NCBI GenBank assembly: GCA_009787775.1
Contig: WQSQ01000009.1
Coordinates: 1-46,646, forward strand
DNA length: 46,646 bases
DNA from: Treponema sp.
Lineage (GTDB): Bacteria > Spirochaetota > Spirochaetia > Treponematales > Breznakiellaceae
Direction: 5' to 3'
Positions 33,365 to 43,935 of this stretch are shown here, piece after piece (within the stretch, counting starts at the first letter, position 1; each line of letters starts with the position of its first letter). The position numbers and the translations under genes are program-made. The notes beneath the pieces were generated by a model. That model ran no database searches. It worked only from the letters and a program-made list of their open reading frames with translations, and was not told the origin of the DNA.

Positions 33365-34801
33365 TCACCGTATTATGTCATTTCCGGTAAAAGGCAGAAA
33401 CATTTCAATATTTACGCGTGATTGTCCTGAAACTGCATCAGGAAATGAGAGAAATGGTTCATTTTGATCATTACTTTTTTGTCTTTGTAAATCGCCTACC
33501 CCAATTTTATATGGGCCTGAAATTGGCGGTATTACAGACCTTGAAGAAATATTTGCTGCAGGCTTTACAGGAACGATACCTGTCACAAATCCTTTTTCCA
33601 CAGACCCTTTTATATTTGTACTCCTGTTATATGTAAGCAATGTATGGAACACTGCATTGGCATTGCCGGTAATATATGCATAATTAATATTATTACCGTG
33701 ATTATCAATAACCGGAATTTCGTCCGGAGCATTTAAACTATAGACACCTTCTCCCGGAAAAAGATTAATTTCAGATATCTTATCAGGAGCATAGTGGGGT
33801 CTTATTTTACTTAAGTCGGGATCATCTCCATATCCAAATTTACCTGCAGGGTTATAATTCGCGGTCAGCCATGTTTGAAGCAGTGAATCCCAGCTTTCAT
33901 ATCCCATAACGTCAACTACAGCCTGTTGATTTGAATATTTGGAAATAAGAATTTCCCTGTATATACCTTCATCGCCGTATTGAATTCTAAGCCACTGGAA
34001 GAATAAATAAACAGTAGCATAATCATTTAATATAGCCTTTGTTTCATTTTTATGATTATCCCATGCATAAAAATTATCACCGCGGGAAAGGAGGCCTGTT
34101 TCATCAGCATTGAACCAATTTATCCGGCCTTTATTTTGATGTCCGGAATAAACCCATTCGGCAGCTGAGGAGAGGCCTTCATCAATCCATGTATCCATGT
34201 ATCCATGTCTCAAATTATCATCCTGATAGAAACAGGTACTGGTAACAAAATTCATCAGATGCTGCATTTCATGGGCAATTGTTTCATAGAAATCCGGTGT
34301 ACCGACTACAGAAGGTTTAGTATCCAAATATATCATATCACATTCATTTGAATGCGGCGCATTTTTATACATATTAAGCGGATTGAAATACCCCGCAACA
34401 TAACCGCCGCCTTCAGTATAACCGTCTTTTATATCAAGTAATAAAATGATTAATTTGCCATTTTTATCTCCCATTAAATCAGCATACTGCATGACATTGA
34501 CTTTTTCTTTATCCACCCAACCAAAAGCTTCCATTATTTTGGGAAATATATTATTACTATATTCATTCGCGATTCTTTGAGCTGTTGTTTCGTCTACTCC
34601 GCATCCGATTTCTGCCCAGACTTCGCATCCTGAATTTCGCACAAGCAGACTTGCTTCAAGACGGTAAAATTCCTCGTTTTTGCCTGATAAGTCAGCCGCC
34701 CAGAAAGATCTTTTCGTATTTGAGCTTCCGCCTGATCCGTCATCTGGGCAGGACATTGTAATTAAAGCAAGGAAAAATATAACGATTGATATATACTTCA
34801 T
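33365..34801 (-). CDS. M30 (hyicolysin)-like zinc metallopeptidase, probable lipoprotein
   Basis: 478 residues from ATG 34801. The N-terminus MKYISIVIFFLALITMSC is a signal peptide ending at Cys18, a loose spirochaete-type lipobox. The zinc site is HEMQH (His177, Glu178, His181) in TIAHEMQHLMNF, with Glu208 in TWIDEGLSSAAEW as the likely third ligand. Upstream blocks (GKLIILLLDIKDGY; GGYVAGYFNPLNMY) match M30 peptidases. It would be anchored outside or in the periplasm and degrade protein. An in-frame ATG at 34852 would place 17 polar residues before the signal peptide and is rejected; GGAAAAG eight bases before 34801 supports this start. The C-terminal 130 residues are a beta-rich extension. 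Confidence 0.85.
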   Translation of the reverse strand: MKYISIVIFFLALITMSCPDDGSGGSSNTKRSFWAADLSGKNEEFYRLEASLLVRNSGCEVWAEIGCGVDETTAQRIANEYSNNIFPKIMEAFGWVDKEKVNVMQYADLMGDKNGKLIILLLDIKDGYTEGGGYVAGYFNPLNMYKNAPHSNECDMIYLDTKPSVVGTPDFYETIAHEMQHLMNFVTSTCFYQDDNLRHGYMDTWIDEGLSSAAEWVYSGHQNKGRINWFNADETGLLSRGDNFYAWDNHKNETKAILNDYATVYLFFQWLRIQYGDEGIYREILISKYSNQQAVVDVMGYESWDSLLQTWLTANYNPAGKFGYGDDPDLSKIRPHYAPDKISEINLFPGEGVYSLNAPDEIPVIDNHGNNINYAYITGNANAVFHTLLTYNRSTNIKGSVEKGFVTGIVPVKPAANISSRSVIPPISGPYKIGVGDLQRQKSNDQNEPFLSFPDAVSGQSRVNIEMFLPFTGNDIIR

Positions 34802-34903
34802 GCGCTTTTCCAAATCAAGATATTCTATCATGATTTTTAATAAATGTGTCACTTTTTTACATATGCGCGTTTGGATTTAGCGTATCTGCATCCTTAGGAT
34901 GCT

Positions 34904-37699
34904 TCAACTGCGCCCATGACAGTGCTTAAACTTCTTTCCGCTGCCGCAGGGGCATGGGTCGTTGCGGCCAACTTTAGGCTGACTGCGGACTACGGTGGCT
35001 CTTTCAGGGTTGCTGTCGTTCGGAGAACGGTTGGCTTTATGCACTTGCGATGAGGCTGATAAATTTTGCGCAGTACCCGCGGATGCCCCTGAGAAAGAGT
35101 TTATGCTGCTGTGGCTTGCGTTCGTGCTTGTACCGATCGAACGGCTTTGTGGACGGCGCTGTCCGCCTTCTGCAGTTTGTATACGGATTAAATGAAGGCG
35201 GGATGCGATTTCCTGCCTGATATCTTCGATCATTTTCTCAAAAATCTGGAAACCTTCAACTTTGTATTCTGTCAGCGGATTTTTCTGCGCATAATGACGG
35301 AGATATACAGCCTCGCGGAGAGCTTCCATATTTTCAAGATGATCCAGCCATTTCCGATCTACCGCGTTTAAATAATTATCACGGATAAATAAATTAAAAT
35401 AATCATGAGTAATCAGATCTTCCTTGTCAGTTAAATCTTTTTCAAGTTCCGCTATGATACGTTTTTCCAGCAGTTCAGAGTTTTTTAACTCCTTGCTGCC
35501 GATATCCAAAGGAAAGGAATAACCGAATTTTATCCGAAGATTTTCGACAAGAACCTTGACTGCGCCGTCTGTGTCGCTTTTACTTGCTTCATTAAATATA
35601 TCAATATAGTCACCGACAATGTCGCTTGTCGCGTCATTTACCCGCTTTACAAGATCCTTGTCAACAAGTATTGCATCACGCTGTTCGTAAATAAATTTGC
35701 GCTGCTGATTTAAAACATCATCATACTCCAGAAGGTGTTTGCGGATTTCAAAGTTACGTTCTTCAACCTTCTTCTGCGCGTTTTCTATACTCTTGTTCAG
35801 CATCGGATGATAAATCGGTTCTCCTCCTGACATCCCTATCCTTGACATGATGTTTTTCATCCGTTCTCCGCCGAAAAGGCGCATCAGCTCATCATCCATT
35901 GAAATGAAGAATTTGCTCTTTCCTGGATCGCCCTGTCGGCCGGAGCGACCGCGAAGCTGATTGTCAATACGCCTGCTTTCATGACGTTCAGTGCCGATTA
36001 CATAAAGACCGCCAAGGGATTTAACCTCCTCATAATCTTTTTTCCATTTTTCCTGTTCTTCCCTAAGAAACGACTGGTATTGCTCTTCTGTAGCGCCTGT
36101 GCCTGCACGGCGGCGTGCGCGATGTTCTGCGTTTCCTCCAAGTTTGATGTCCGTTCCGCGGCCTGCCATGTTGGTTGCAATTGTAACAGATCCCTTTGCT
36201 CCGGCTTCAGCGATAATCAACGCCTCTCTCGCATGATTTTTCGCGTTTAATACTTCGTGACGCACGCCCCTTCTTGCAAGCAGCGATGATATCTTTTCTG
36301 ATTTTTCAATTGAAACGGTACCAACAAGCATCGGCTGGCCTTTTTTATTCGCTTCAGCTATTTCATCGCATAACGCCTTGTATTTATCAGCTTCATTTAA
36401 ATAGACCAAATCATCCTCGTCATTGCGGGCAACGGGCACATTTGTAGGAATAACAACAACATCAAGCTTGTATATTTTATTAAACTCTACAGCTTCGGTG
36501 TCCGCAGTTCCTGTCATGCCGGAAATTTTTTTATACAGTCTGAAATAATTCTGAAAGGTAATTGTCGCCAGCGTCCTGTTTCTCTGCGCGATTTTAATCC
36601 GTTCTTTGGCTTCAATTGCCTGATGAAGCCCGTCAGAATAGCGCCTTCCGTGCAGAATACGGCCTGTGAACTCATCGACTATCTGGACTTGCCCCTCTTC
36701 TACAACATAATCAACATCAATATGAAAAAGTTTATGCGCCCTTAAAGCCTGCGTAAAATAATGGAGATATTCAAAGTTTTCCTCGTCTACAATCGAACCT
36801 TGAATCAGATTCCGCTTTCTAAGAGCATCTTCAATTGAGGCAAGCCCCTGATTACTGAACGAAATACTTTTATTTTTCTCGTTGATTTTATAATCGCCGA
36901 TTACTTCCTCTCCTCTTGTTTCATCGGGATAATCGCCGTTTTCCTTTTTTTGCACCTCACTGAGTCCTCCCAAAAGCCTGTTAACTTCCGCGAATTTAAA
37001 GGTATCATCCTCCGCGGCGCCTGAGATGATCAGGGGAGTACGTGCTTCGTCAATTAATATTGAATCAATCTCGTCAACAATGCAGAAATTATGTCCGCGC
37101 TGGACGCGGCTTTCCAAATCGCGGTGCATGTTATCGCGAAGATAATCAAAACCAAACTCATTATTTGTACCGTAAGTGATGTCGCATAAATAATTTTGTT
37201 TGCGCTGTATATTATCCATATTCGAAAGAATAGTTCCGACTGTCAGACCAAGATAACTGAATACAGGCCGCATCCAATCAGCATCGCGGCTTGCAAGATA
37301 ATCATTTACAGTTACAACATGAATGCCGTTTCCAGGAATCGCGTTCAGATAGGATGCTGCGACAGACATTAGGGTTTTACCTTCTCCCGTCTTCATCTCG
37401 ACTATCTTTCCCTGATGCAAAACGATGGAGCCCATGACCTGCACATCGTAAGGACGCTCTCCGATTGTACGCAACGCTGCTTCCCTCGCGAGTGCAAAAG
37501 CTTCAGGCAGAATACTGTCAAGACTTTCGCCGTTTTTATAACGTCCACGGAACTGCAAGGTCTGACGGGGAAACTCATCAGCGCCGAGAGAAACAGCCCA
37601 TGCGTTTTTTTCATTTACAGTATTCAATATGGGAACAAGCGCTTTTACGTCCCGTTCATTCTGGGAGCCAAACAGTGCCTTAAGAAACTTTTCTAACAT
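34904..37699 (-). CDS. secA: Preprotein translocase ATPase SecA
   Basis: 931 residues. Walker [12 protein letters not shown] (residues 101-111), [19 protein letters not shown], the preprotein-crosslinking domain, [24 protein letters not shown] and the helical scaffold are in normal order. The C-terminus carries the zinc-binding tail (Cys916, Cys918, Cys927, His928) that contacts SecB or phospholipid, after a Ser/Asn-rich linker. SecA drives export through SecYEG. No Shine-Dalgarno precedes ATG 37699; a promoter directly upstream suggests a leaderless mRNA. A GCATCC/GGATGC hairpin at 34888-34902 follows the stop without a T-run. Confidence 0.97.
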   Translation of the reverse strand: MLEKFLKALFGSQNERDVKALVPILNTVNEKNAWAVSLGADEFPRQTLQFRGRYKNGESLDSILPEAFALAREAALRTIGERPYDVQVMGSIVLHQGKIVEMKTGEGKTLMSVAASYLNAIPGNGIHVVTVNDYLASRDADWMRPVFSYLGLTVGTILSNMDNIQRKQNYLCDITYGTNNEFGFDYLRDNMHRDLESRVQRGHNFCIVDEIDSILIDEARTPLIISGAAEDDTFKFAEVNRLLGGLSEVQKKENGDYPDETRGEEVIGDYKINEKNKSISFSNQGLASIEDALRKRNLIQGSIVDEENFEYLHYFTQALRAHKLFHIDVDYVVEEGQVQIVDEFTGRILHGRRYSDGLHQAIEAKERIKIAQRNRTLATITFQNYFRLYKKISGMTGTADTEAVEFNKIYKLDVVVIPTNVPVARNDEDDLVYLNEADKYKALCDEIAEANKKGQPMLVGTVSIEKSEKISSLLARRGVRHEVLNAKNHAREALIIAEAGAKGSVTIATNMAGRGTDIKLGGNAEHRARRRAGTGATEEQYQSFLREEQEKWKKDYEEVKSLGGLYVIGTERHESRRIDNQLRGRSGRQGDPGKSKFFISMDDELMRLFGGERMKNIMSRIGMSGGEPIYHPMLNKSIENAQKKVEERNFEIRKHLLEYDDVLNQQRKFIYEQRDAILVDKDLVKRVNDATSDIVGDYIDIFNEASKSDTDGAVKVLVENLRIKFGYSFPLDIGSKELKNSELLEKRIIAELEKDLTDKEDLITHDYFNLFIRDNYLNAVDRKWLDHLENMEALREAVYLRHYAQKNPLTEYKVEGFQIFEKMIEDIRQEIASRLHLIRIQTAEGGQRRPQSRSIGTSTNASHSSINSFSGASAGTAQNLSASSQVHKANRSPNDSNPERATVVRSQPKVGRNDPCPCGSGKKFKHCHGRS

Positions 37700-37705
37700 A
37701 GAGAT

Positions 37706-37734
37706 ATATTAACACCATTGATGGTTTGTTTCCA
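37706..37734 (-). promoter_or_regulatory. secA promoter placed for a leaderless transcript
   Basis: On the minus strand TGGAAA (37734-37729), 17-bp spacer, TAATAT (37711-37706). Only six bases (ATCTCT) separate the -10 from the secA ATG at 37699, so transcription would start at about the A of ATG. No ribosome site exists in those bases. Confidence 0.45.
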
Positions 37735-37811
37735 GTAGACATGGAAGAATGGGTTCAAATTAAACACCAATGATAGTATAATTAAGAAGTAATAAATGCT
37801 TGAATTAAATA

Positions 37812-37946
37812 TTGTTCATTGTTGGCGGATATAAAAAAAGACTTGCTCAGCATCTTACCAAGTTATCGAGCAAGTCTAATCAAAACCATATTGAATATCA
37901 GCTTTGGAACAATGAATATGTAGCAAGCTTAGAAAACAAAGGATAA
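37812..37946 (+). other. Possible small reading frame of 44 codons
   Basis: TTG 37812 opens a frame (FIVGGYKKRLAQHLTKLSSK, then a polar stretch ending SLENKG) that stops three bases before the GTG of the next small frame at 37950. No ribosome site or known motif is seen. The DNA contains an inverted repeat AGACTTGCTC/GAGCAAGTCT (37839-37848, 37868-37877) inside TTCATTGTT/AACAATGAA (37815-37823, 37908-37916). It may be a remnant or a structured non-coding region. The rest of 37735-37811 shows nothing I can name. Confidence 0.25.
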
Positions 37947-37949
37947 ACA

Positions 37950-38054
37950 GTGAAAAGAGTTTATTTTATCAGGCATGTACAATCCGACGTTTGTGCAATG
38001 AATATGCTGAATACAGGGGAAATCTGTGGCATCACTGTTAAAAATCCTTCCTGA
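37950..38054 (+). pseudogene. Remnant of a histidine-phosphatase (phosphoglycerate-mutase-like) gene start
   Basis: GTG 37950 follows AAAGGA at a good distance and encodes VKRVYFIRHVQSDVC, which matches the conserved N-terminus of histidine phosphatases (the RHG-x-S/E motif, here RHVQSD). The frame loses similarity after about 20 residues and stops at 38054, inside the start of the MFS gene in another frame. A normal member has 150-230 residues, so only the first strand and the phosphohistidine motif remain, with Gly of RHG replaced by Val. Confidence 0.45.
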
Positions 38055-39318
38055 AAAAACAAGAAACCTGGCAAAAGAAAACCCCGTTGCTTTCCGTTAC
38101 ATTATAGACGGCATTCTTGCGGCAAGCGCGGTCAATATCGCAAGCAATAATTTTAACCTGTTTGCGTTGCGTTTGGGTGCAAATGATTTTCAATTGAGCC
38201 TTGTGCAGTTTATGCCGCATATATTTACCCTGCTTGTCCTGATTCCAGGCGGACTGTTCATGGACAGCTTGCATAACAAAAAACGCATCGTAATAGTAAT
38301 GATCATGGCGGTTATGCTTGGTTATTTTCTGTGCGGAATCTCCCCGTTTGCAGGTATACATTCCATTTATTTTTTTCTTGGCTCTCTTTCTCTGACAGGT
38401 GGCGCTGTCGCCCTTTACAATATTGCGTGGCAGTCATTTTTTCCAGGAATTGTAGGCCCGAACCTGTACAATCAGGTGCTGACACTGCGTACGCGCGTAA
38501 CATTGATTAGCAGTATGATTGCGCCTCTTCTGGTGGGCGTGGTACTAACACGAATCGGAACAGTAAGCGGTAAAATCATGGCGCATCAGGTTTTTTTTAT
38601 TAGCGCGGTATTATTGCTTTTTCTGGCAGCCCTGAATTTCCGTAAATTCATAACGGCGCAGTCGGCTTCGCTTTTTACAAAACACCTTTCGTTATCCGAA
38701 ATCAGAACTGCAGGAAAAAGCTTCCTGCATAATAAATCTTTTATGCTGTTTGCCTGTACAGCCCTGTTTTTTTACACAACATGGCATTTTGACTGGACGC
38801 TTTATTTTATAGGCCAGGTAAATTATCTTAAAATGAACGAATTCCAGCTGGGGCTTATACCTCTTGGCGCGGCTGCCATTCAGTTGATAACGCTCAGATT
38901 CTGGAGCCGCATGAATGAGCGTTACGGTGTTGTGTTGCCATTTACTTTCGGCATTTTGGGTTTAAGCCTGTGTCCGATTTTTATGATCATTGCTGTGAGC
39001 CTCCCCTCTTTTTTGGGACCTCATCTTTTTGTTGTTCTGCATTTTTCGGCGCATATACCTTTTTGCGTCATTACATTAAATCTTTATCAATGTATTTTAA
39101 AAGTGACAGACAGTAAAAACCGCAGCTTTTCCATATCAGTTTTTACAAGCATGACTTGCCTGTCCAATGCAATAATGCCTGTAGCCGGAGTCTCGTTATA
39201 CCATACATTAGGTGCAAATATAAATGGCTTTAGATATACATTCTGGATAATTTTTGTATTGCGCATTATGGCGGCGCTTCTTTGGCTGTTATGGTGGCGG
39301 AAAAACAGGAGTATATAA
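38026..39318 (+). CDS. Major facilitator superfamily transporter
   Basis: 430 residues and about 12 membrane segments. The start is GTG 38026 with GGGGA six bases upstream, inside the end of a small decayed frame. The first loop reads FMDSLHNKKRIVI (residues 84-96), the MFS loop 2-3 pattern (G-x-x-x-D-x-x-x-x-K-R). The N-terminal segment FRYIIDGILAASAVNIASNNFNLFALRLGA is typical of MFS carriers seen in anaerobic Firmicutes and spirochaetes. The substrate is unknown. The stop is six bases before lhr, so the pair is likely cotranscribed. Confidence 0.8.
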   Translation: MASLLKILPEKTRNLAKENPVAFRYIIDGILAASAVNIASNNFNLFALRLGANDFQLSLVQFMPHIFTLLVLIPGGLFMDSLHNKKRIVIVMIMAVMLGYFLCGISPFAGIHSIYFFLGSLSLTGGAVALYNIAWQSFFPGIVGPNLYNQVLTLRTRVTLISSMIAPLLVGVVLTRIGTVSGKIMAHQVFFISAVLLLFLAALNFRKFITAQSASLFTKHLSLSEIRTAGKSFLHNKSFMLFACTALFFYTTWHFDWTLYFIGQVNYLKMNEFQLGLIPLGAAAIQLITLRFWSRMNERYGVVLPFTFGILGLSLCPIFMIIAVSLPSFLGPHLFVVLHFSAHIPFCVITLNLYQCILKVTDSKNRSFSISVFTSMTCLSNAIMPVAGVSLYHTLGANINGFRYTFWIIFVLRIMAALLWLLWWRKNRSI

Positions 39319-39324
39319 TCGATC

Positions 39325-42300
39325 ATGCTGCCGCAAACATTTCATCCTATAATCCGCAGTTGGTTTACAGATACTTACGGAAATCCCACTTCGGTGCAGG
39401 CAGAGGCCTGGCCGCTGATTGAAAATGGCGAACATGTTCTCGCTATCGCGCCGACAGGAAGCGGAAAGACGCTGACAGCTTTTCTTTGCGCTGTCTCGCG
39501 TTTCTGCTGCGAGGGCAAGCAAAGATATAATGCCGAAAAGCTGTCTGTTCTTTATATATCACCCCTTAAGGCATTAAACGAAGATATCAAGCGGAACCTT
39601 CTTATGCCGTTAGCTGCAATAAAAGCCCGTTTTGAAAAGGAAGCTCTCGTCTTTCCGTCTGTGCGAGTGGAAACGCGATCCGGCGACACTCCGCAGTCCG
39701 CACGAAGGCGCTTTTATATCAAACCGCCTTCGATACTCGCTCTGACGCCGGAGAGCCTTTCAATTCTTCTCTTAAACCCGAAAGGCAGACAGGTACTGTC
39801 AAGCGTTAAATATGTGATTATCGACGAGATTCACGCAATTCTTGGGAACAAGAGAGGCGCGTTTCTTTCCTGTCAGATAGACAGGCTCGCCTCAATTGCT
39901 GGAGAGTTTCAGCGGATAAGCCTTTCAGCGACAGTGCGAAACCCGCAGATTGCTTCCGACTATATCGGCGGAATATACACAGAGCCCACGGAGCGCAGCA
40001 GCAGGAACATTGGCAGAAAGGTTAATATTGTTTCTCCCCGCGCAGAAAAGAAGATTGATTTCAGCGTTGAATTTCCGCAAATGGAAATTGAGACCGGAAA
40101 TACCTATTTTGATTTTACAAGCCGTTACACACCATTGGTTAATTATATTTTAAGGCGTATTTGGGAAGGCTCAACCCTGCTTGTTTTCGCGGAGTCGCGG
40201 CGCAGAGCCGAACGTCTTTGCCACTTTATAAATGAAGAAGGCGCTTTATTTTACGCTCGTAACGGCAGCTCTAAAAATCGTGATCTGAAAGGAGCAATCG
40301 CGTTTCCTCATCACGGATCGCTTTCCAAAGAACTCAGACGAAGCGTGGAAAAGGGCCTTGCCGACGGAAGGCTTCCGTGCGTTGTCGCGACAGCTTCCCT
40401 CGAACTTGGAATTGACATTGGCGACATTGACGAAGTTGTTCTTGCCGGAAGCTGCGGCAATGTATCGCAGGCGCTGCAGAGGATAGGACGTTCAGGCCAC
40501 AGTGTCGGACGGGTCAGCAGGGGAAAACTTTTCGCATTCCACGGAAAAGATCTTCTGCTTGCCACCGCGATTAAGGAAGCAGTCAATGAACGTGATATAG
40601 AAGAAATTCGTCCTATCGAAAATCCTCTTGATATACTCGCGCAGCTTGTACTCTCGCTTCTCTGCGAGAAAGACTGGAACATTGACTTGCTGTTCGATCA
40701 CATTAAAAGCTTTTATATATTCAGAAATCTTAACCATGATTCCTTTAACCGCGTTATGCGAATGTTATCGGGTTTCGGCGAAAAAAACAGACTGCGCGAT
40801 ATAAAGCCGCGAATCTGGATTGACAATACCGAATGGAAAGCCGGAAGGCTTGACGGAACTGCTACCCTGCTCTATTCATCAGGAGGAGTAATCGCGAACA
40901 GGGGGCTTTATTCTATGCGCCTATCGGACGGTACAAAAATCGGCGAGCTTGATGAGGAGTTTACATGGGAGAGATCACTCGGGGACTGTTTTGATTTCGG
41001 CGGACGCGGCTGGAAAATACTAAGTATAGGTTCAGAGTCTGTCGAAGTTGTTCCGCTGGATAAAAGAGCTGATTTCATTCCGTTCTGGAAGGGAGAGATT
41101 CCTTTCCGCAGTTCCAACTTAACAGAAAAGCTTTTACTGATTCTGGATGAATATAACAGAACAGGAAATATCTGTGCCGGTCTTACGCAGGCGGCAAATA
41201 ATTCCCTGAAGGAATTTCTTGATTTGCAACGCAAATCTCAGCAGGCAGCATCCCGGCATGAAAGCCCGTTAACAGACAATAAAAATATCGCTGTCGAAAT
41301 AATTAAAGGAACTGAGATGAACAGGGATTTCTGCTCCGTTGTTTTTCACAGCTTCCGCGGAGCGAAGATAAATTATCCGCTTTCGCTTGCAATGGCTTCG
41401 GAACTTGAAGAAACTGTTAAATTAAGGGTTGCAAGTTTTTCAAATAATGATAATATCCTTTTTTTAATACCGCGCCTCGGACTGGAAGAATCCGGCGTTA
41501 ACAGCATGGAAGATATTTTCCGCCGCGCTTTTGGAGCATTAAACAAAACTGAAAAAAACGGGCTCACCCGCGCGGAGCGCCTATTCAGAAACCGCCTTGA
41601 AAGTTCCGGCGTATTCGGCGCCGCTTTCCGTGAAGCGGCGGAGCGCAGTCTGCTTCTTCCTAAAGCGCCGTTCGGCAAACGCACACCTCTTTGGATCATG
41701 CGGCAGCGCTCAAAACGCCTGTTTGACTCAGTCGCATGCGAAGACGGTTTTCCTGTCACTCAAGAAGCGTGGAGATGCTGCCTTATTGACACATTCGACA
41801 TGGACGGTTTCCGCGATATTGTAAGCGCGGTTAACAGCGGAAGCATTACACTTTCATTTTTCAAGACTACCAATCCAAGCCCGTTCGCAAGAGACATTGT
41901 CAGGGAAGAAACTAATACTTTCATGTATGAATATGACGAAAGGCACGATCTTACCGGAGCTAATTCGGCGACTCTTTCCGACAAAGTTATCGAAGAAGCC
42001 GTATTTAATGCCGCTCTGCGCCCTGTATTAAAAGCTTCGCTGGTTGACAATTTTGTCTCTAGGCTCAGGAGGGAAAAACAGGGTTATGCTCCGGAAGACG
42101 CTCTTTCACTTAACGAATGGGTAAAGGAGCGCATCGCGATTCCCCAGGATGAATGGAAAACATTATGCGAAATAATACCCGCGGAATTAGCGGAAAACAT
42201 CAGCATTGAAAAAATAAAATCTATTACGCGCAATAACGCGCCTATAGCATCAATGGTTCATCGTGACTGGATAGATACATGGAACAATGAGCCGCTTAAT

Positions 42301-43803
42301 TTTCTGGGACAATGGCTGCGATATGAAGGGCCTGTTTCCATGGAACGGATATGCGCGGTTTTCGCAGTCACCGAAGCGCAAGCGCAGGACGCAATCAGCG
42401 CCCTTATCGAAGTAGATGAAGCTGTCAGCGACGTAATTGTAGAGAATCAATCTGACATTTCTTCTGATCTCCCATCACTTACAACTCCTCATCCTTCATT
42501 AATCTGTGATCGCGAAAATCTGGAAATGTTGCTGCGCATTTCGCGAAAAAAAGAGCGGCCTATAATAAAAGAGCGCTCTTCTTCCTTGATTGTTCCTTTC
42601 CTTGCCCTTCGCCAGGGATTGACAGGAGACAATTCAGGTTTCAGGAAAAATCTGTACGGATGGACAGCTCCGGCAAAGTTATGGGAAACAGAGATTTTAT
42701 GCGCAAGATGCCAGTCTTACGACGGGGAGAAATTAAACCGCGAAATACGCGAAGGGCAGCTTATCTGGTACGGAGAAGGCAAGGAACGCATTGGTTTCTG
42801 CCGTCCTGAGGATTTGGATTTAATTTCCGCAAATAACATTAAAGAGACAGACAATGAAGATAAATTGACGAGACTTTCCGTCTCTCATTTTTTCAACCGT
42901 CCGCGCGATTTCTGGGATATAAAAAACGAAATGGATATGGACAGCAGATCCTGCGCGCAGGCTTTGTGGAGACATGTATGGAACGGAGAACTCAGCGCCG
43001 ATTCACTCGATCCTGTAAGAAGGGGAATTGAATATGGTTTTATTCCGAAGGAAACTGAAAAACCGGAGTTGAATGACAGCTCGCACCCTTTTGGCCGCCA
43101 CATCCGAATCCCGAGCGCATTAAAAAACCGCTGGAAAGGCGGCTCTCCGGTTCACGGAAACTGGTTCTCCCTCATCATGGAAGAGCAAAACGCGAACGAC
43201 CCCATGGAAGAAGATGCGCTTAACCGCGACCGCGTCCGCTTGCTTCTTGATCGATGGGGTATCCTATGCCGTCCGCTGCTTGCTTCAGAATCTCCAGTTT
43301 TCTCATGGTCAAAACTTCTTCCCGCCATGCGGCGAATGGAGCTTTCGGGTGAACTTGTTACAGGACGTTTTTTTGCAGGGATTAATTCGATTCAGTTCGC
43401 TTCTCCTTCAATCGCTTCAGAGCTGGAAAACGCGGAAAATTTTGACGGAATATACTGGATGAACGCATCAGATCCCGCAAGTCCCGCAGGGCTTGAACTT
43501 GAAGGCCTTGATTATTCTTTATGTGCAAGAAGCGTAAATAACAGATTATATTTTAAAGGCGCAGGTCTAATTGCCGTATCAGCAAGGAATGGTAAAGAAC
43601 TTCAGATTATAATAAAAGAAAATGATCCTGATGTTCAGCATTTAATCGCGCTTTTTAAAATACCGCGCACAAGATCCGTACTTGCGCAGAATAAAATCGT
43701 TGTTGAGAAGATCAACGGAAAGGAAGCTGCGCAAAGCTGTTATACTGCGTTTTTTACAGCTCAGGGATATGTAAATGACAGAGGAAAGCTGATTCTCTGG
43801 TAA
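39325..43803 (+). CDS. Large Lhr-type ATP-dependent helicase
   Basis: 1492 residues, the size of bacterial long Lhr helicases. Motifs: Q-like TSVQAEAWP (22-30), Walker A APTGSGKT (42-49), DEIH box (167-170), SAT (201-203), LVFAESRRRAERL (motif IV), ASLELGIDIGDID (V) and QRIGRSGHSVGR (VI). The winged-helix/Lhr domains follow; the C-terminal half beyond residue 850 contains the Lhr-CTD/HTH_42-like region seen in long Lhr. These are 3'-5' DNA helicases tied to mitomycin C or oxidative DNA-damage tolerance. No separate nuclease partner is encoded nearby. ATG 39325 lacks a close ribosome site and probably depends on coupling to the MFS gene that ends six bases before. Confidence 0.9.
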   Translation: MLPQTFHPIIRSWFTDTYGNPTSVQAEAWPLIENGEHVLAIAPTGSGKTLTAFLCAVSRFCCEGKQRYNAEKLSVLYISPLKALNEDIKRNLLMPLAAIKARFEKEALVFPSVRVETRSGDTPQSARRRFYIKPPSILALTPESLSILLLNPKGRQVLSSVKYVIIDEIHAILGNKRGAFLSCQIDRLASIAGEFQRISLSATVRNPQIASDYIGGIYTEPTERSSRNIGRKVNIVSPRAEKKIDFSVEFPQMEIETGNTYFDFTSRYTPLVNYILRRIWEGSTLLVFAESRRRAERLCHFINEEGALFYARNGSSKNRDLKGAIAFPHHGSLSKELRRSVEKGLADGRLPCVVATASLELGIDIGDIDEVVLAGSCGNVSQALQRIGRSGHSVGRVSRGKLFAFHGKDLLLATAIKEAVNERDIEEIRPIENPLDILAQLVLSLLCEKDWNIDLLFDHIKSFYIFRNLNHDSFNRVMRMLSGFGEKNRLRDIKPRIWIDNTEWKAGRLDGTATLLYSSGGVIANRGLYSMRLSDGTKIGELDEEFTWERSLGDCFDFGGRGWKILSIGSESVEVVPLDKRADFIPFWKGEIPFRSSNLTEKLLLILDEYNRTGNICAGLTQAANNSLKEFLDLQRKSQQAASRHESPLTDNKNIAVEIIKGTEMNRDFCSVVFHSFRGAKINYPLSLAMASELEETVKLRVASFSNNDNILFLIPRLGLEESGVNSMEDIFRRAFGALNKTEKNGLTRAERLFRNRLESSGVFGAAFREAAERSLLLPKAPFGKRTPLWIMRQRSKRLFDSVACEDGFPVTQEAWRCCLIDTFDMDGFRDIVSAVNSGSITLSFFKTTNPSPFARDIVREETNTFMYEYDERHDLTGANSATLSDKVIEEAVFNAALRPVLKASLVDNFVSRLRREKQGYAPEDALSLNEWVKERIAIPQDEWKTLCEIIPAELAENISIEKIKSITRNNAPIASMVHRDWIDTWNNEPLNFLGQWLRYEGPVSMERICAVFAVTEAQAQDAISALIEVDEAVSDVIVENQSDISSDLPSLTTPHPSLICDRENLEMLLRISRKKERPIIKERSSSLIVPFLALRQGLTGDNSGFRKNLYGWTAPAKLWETEILCARCQSYDGEKLNREIREGQLIWYGEGKERIGFCRPEDLDLISANNIKETDNEDKLTRLSVSHFFNRPRDFWDIKNEMDMDSRSCAQALWRHVWNGELSADSLDPVRRGIEYGFIPKETEKPELNDSSHPFGRHIRIPSALKNRWKGGSPVHGNWFSLIMEEQNANDPMEEDALNRDRVRLLLDRWGILCRPLLASESPVFSWSKLLPAMRRMELSGELVTGRFFAGINSIQFASPSIASELENAENFDGIYWMNASDPASPAGLELEGLDYSLCARSVNNRLYFKGAGLIAVSARNGKELQIIIKENDPDVQHLIALFKIPRTRSVLAQNKIVVEKINGKEAAQSCYTAFFTAQGYVNDRGKLILW

Positions 43804-43935
43804 AACAATAAATGTTAAAATATCCCGATAAGCTAAAAACATATTAAAAATATTTATAATAAAAACTTGTCGCCGTGATTAAATTTTAGTAAATTAAAAA
43901 TAGGAAATAAAAAATTATTTTAATACGGAGGATTT

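Noticed and set aside
39314-39319. TATAAT five bases before the lhr ATG
   Set aside because: It overlaps the MFS stop codon, has no -35, and translational coupling explains the start better.
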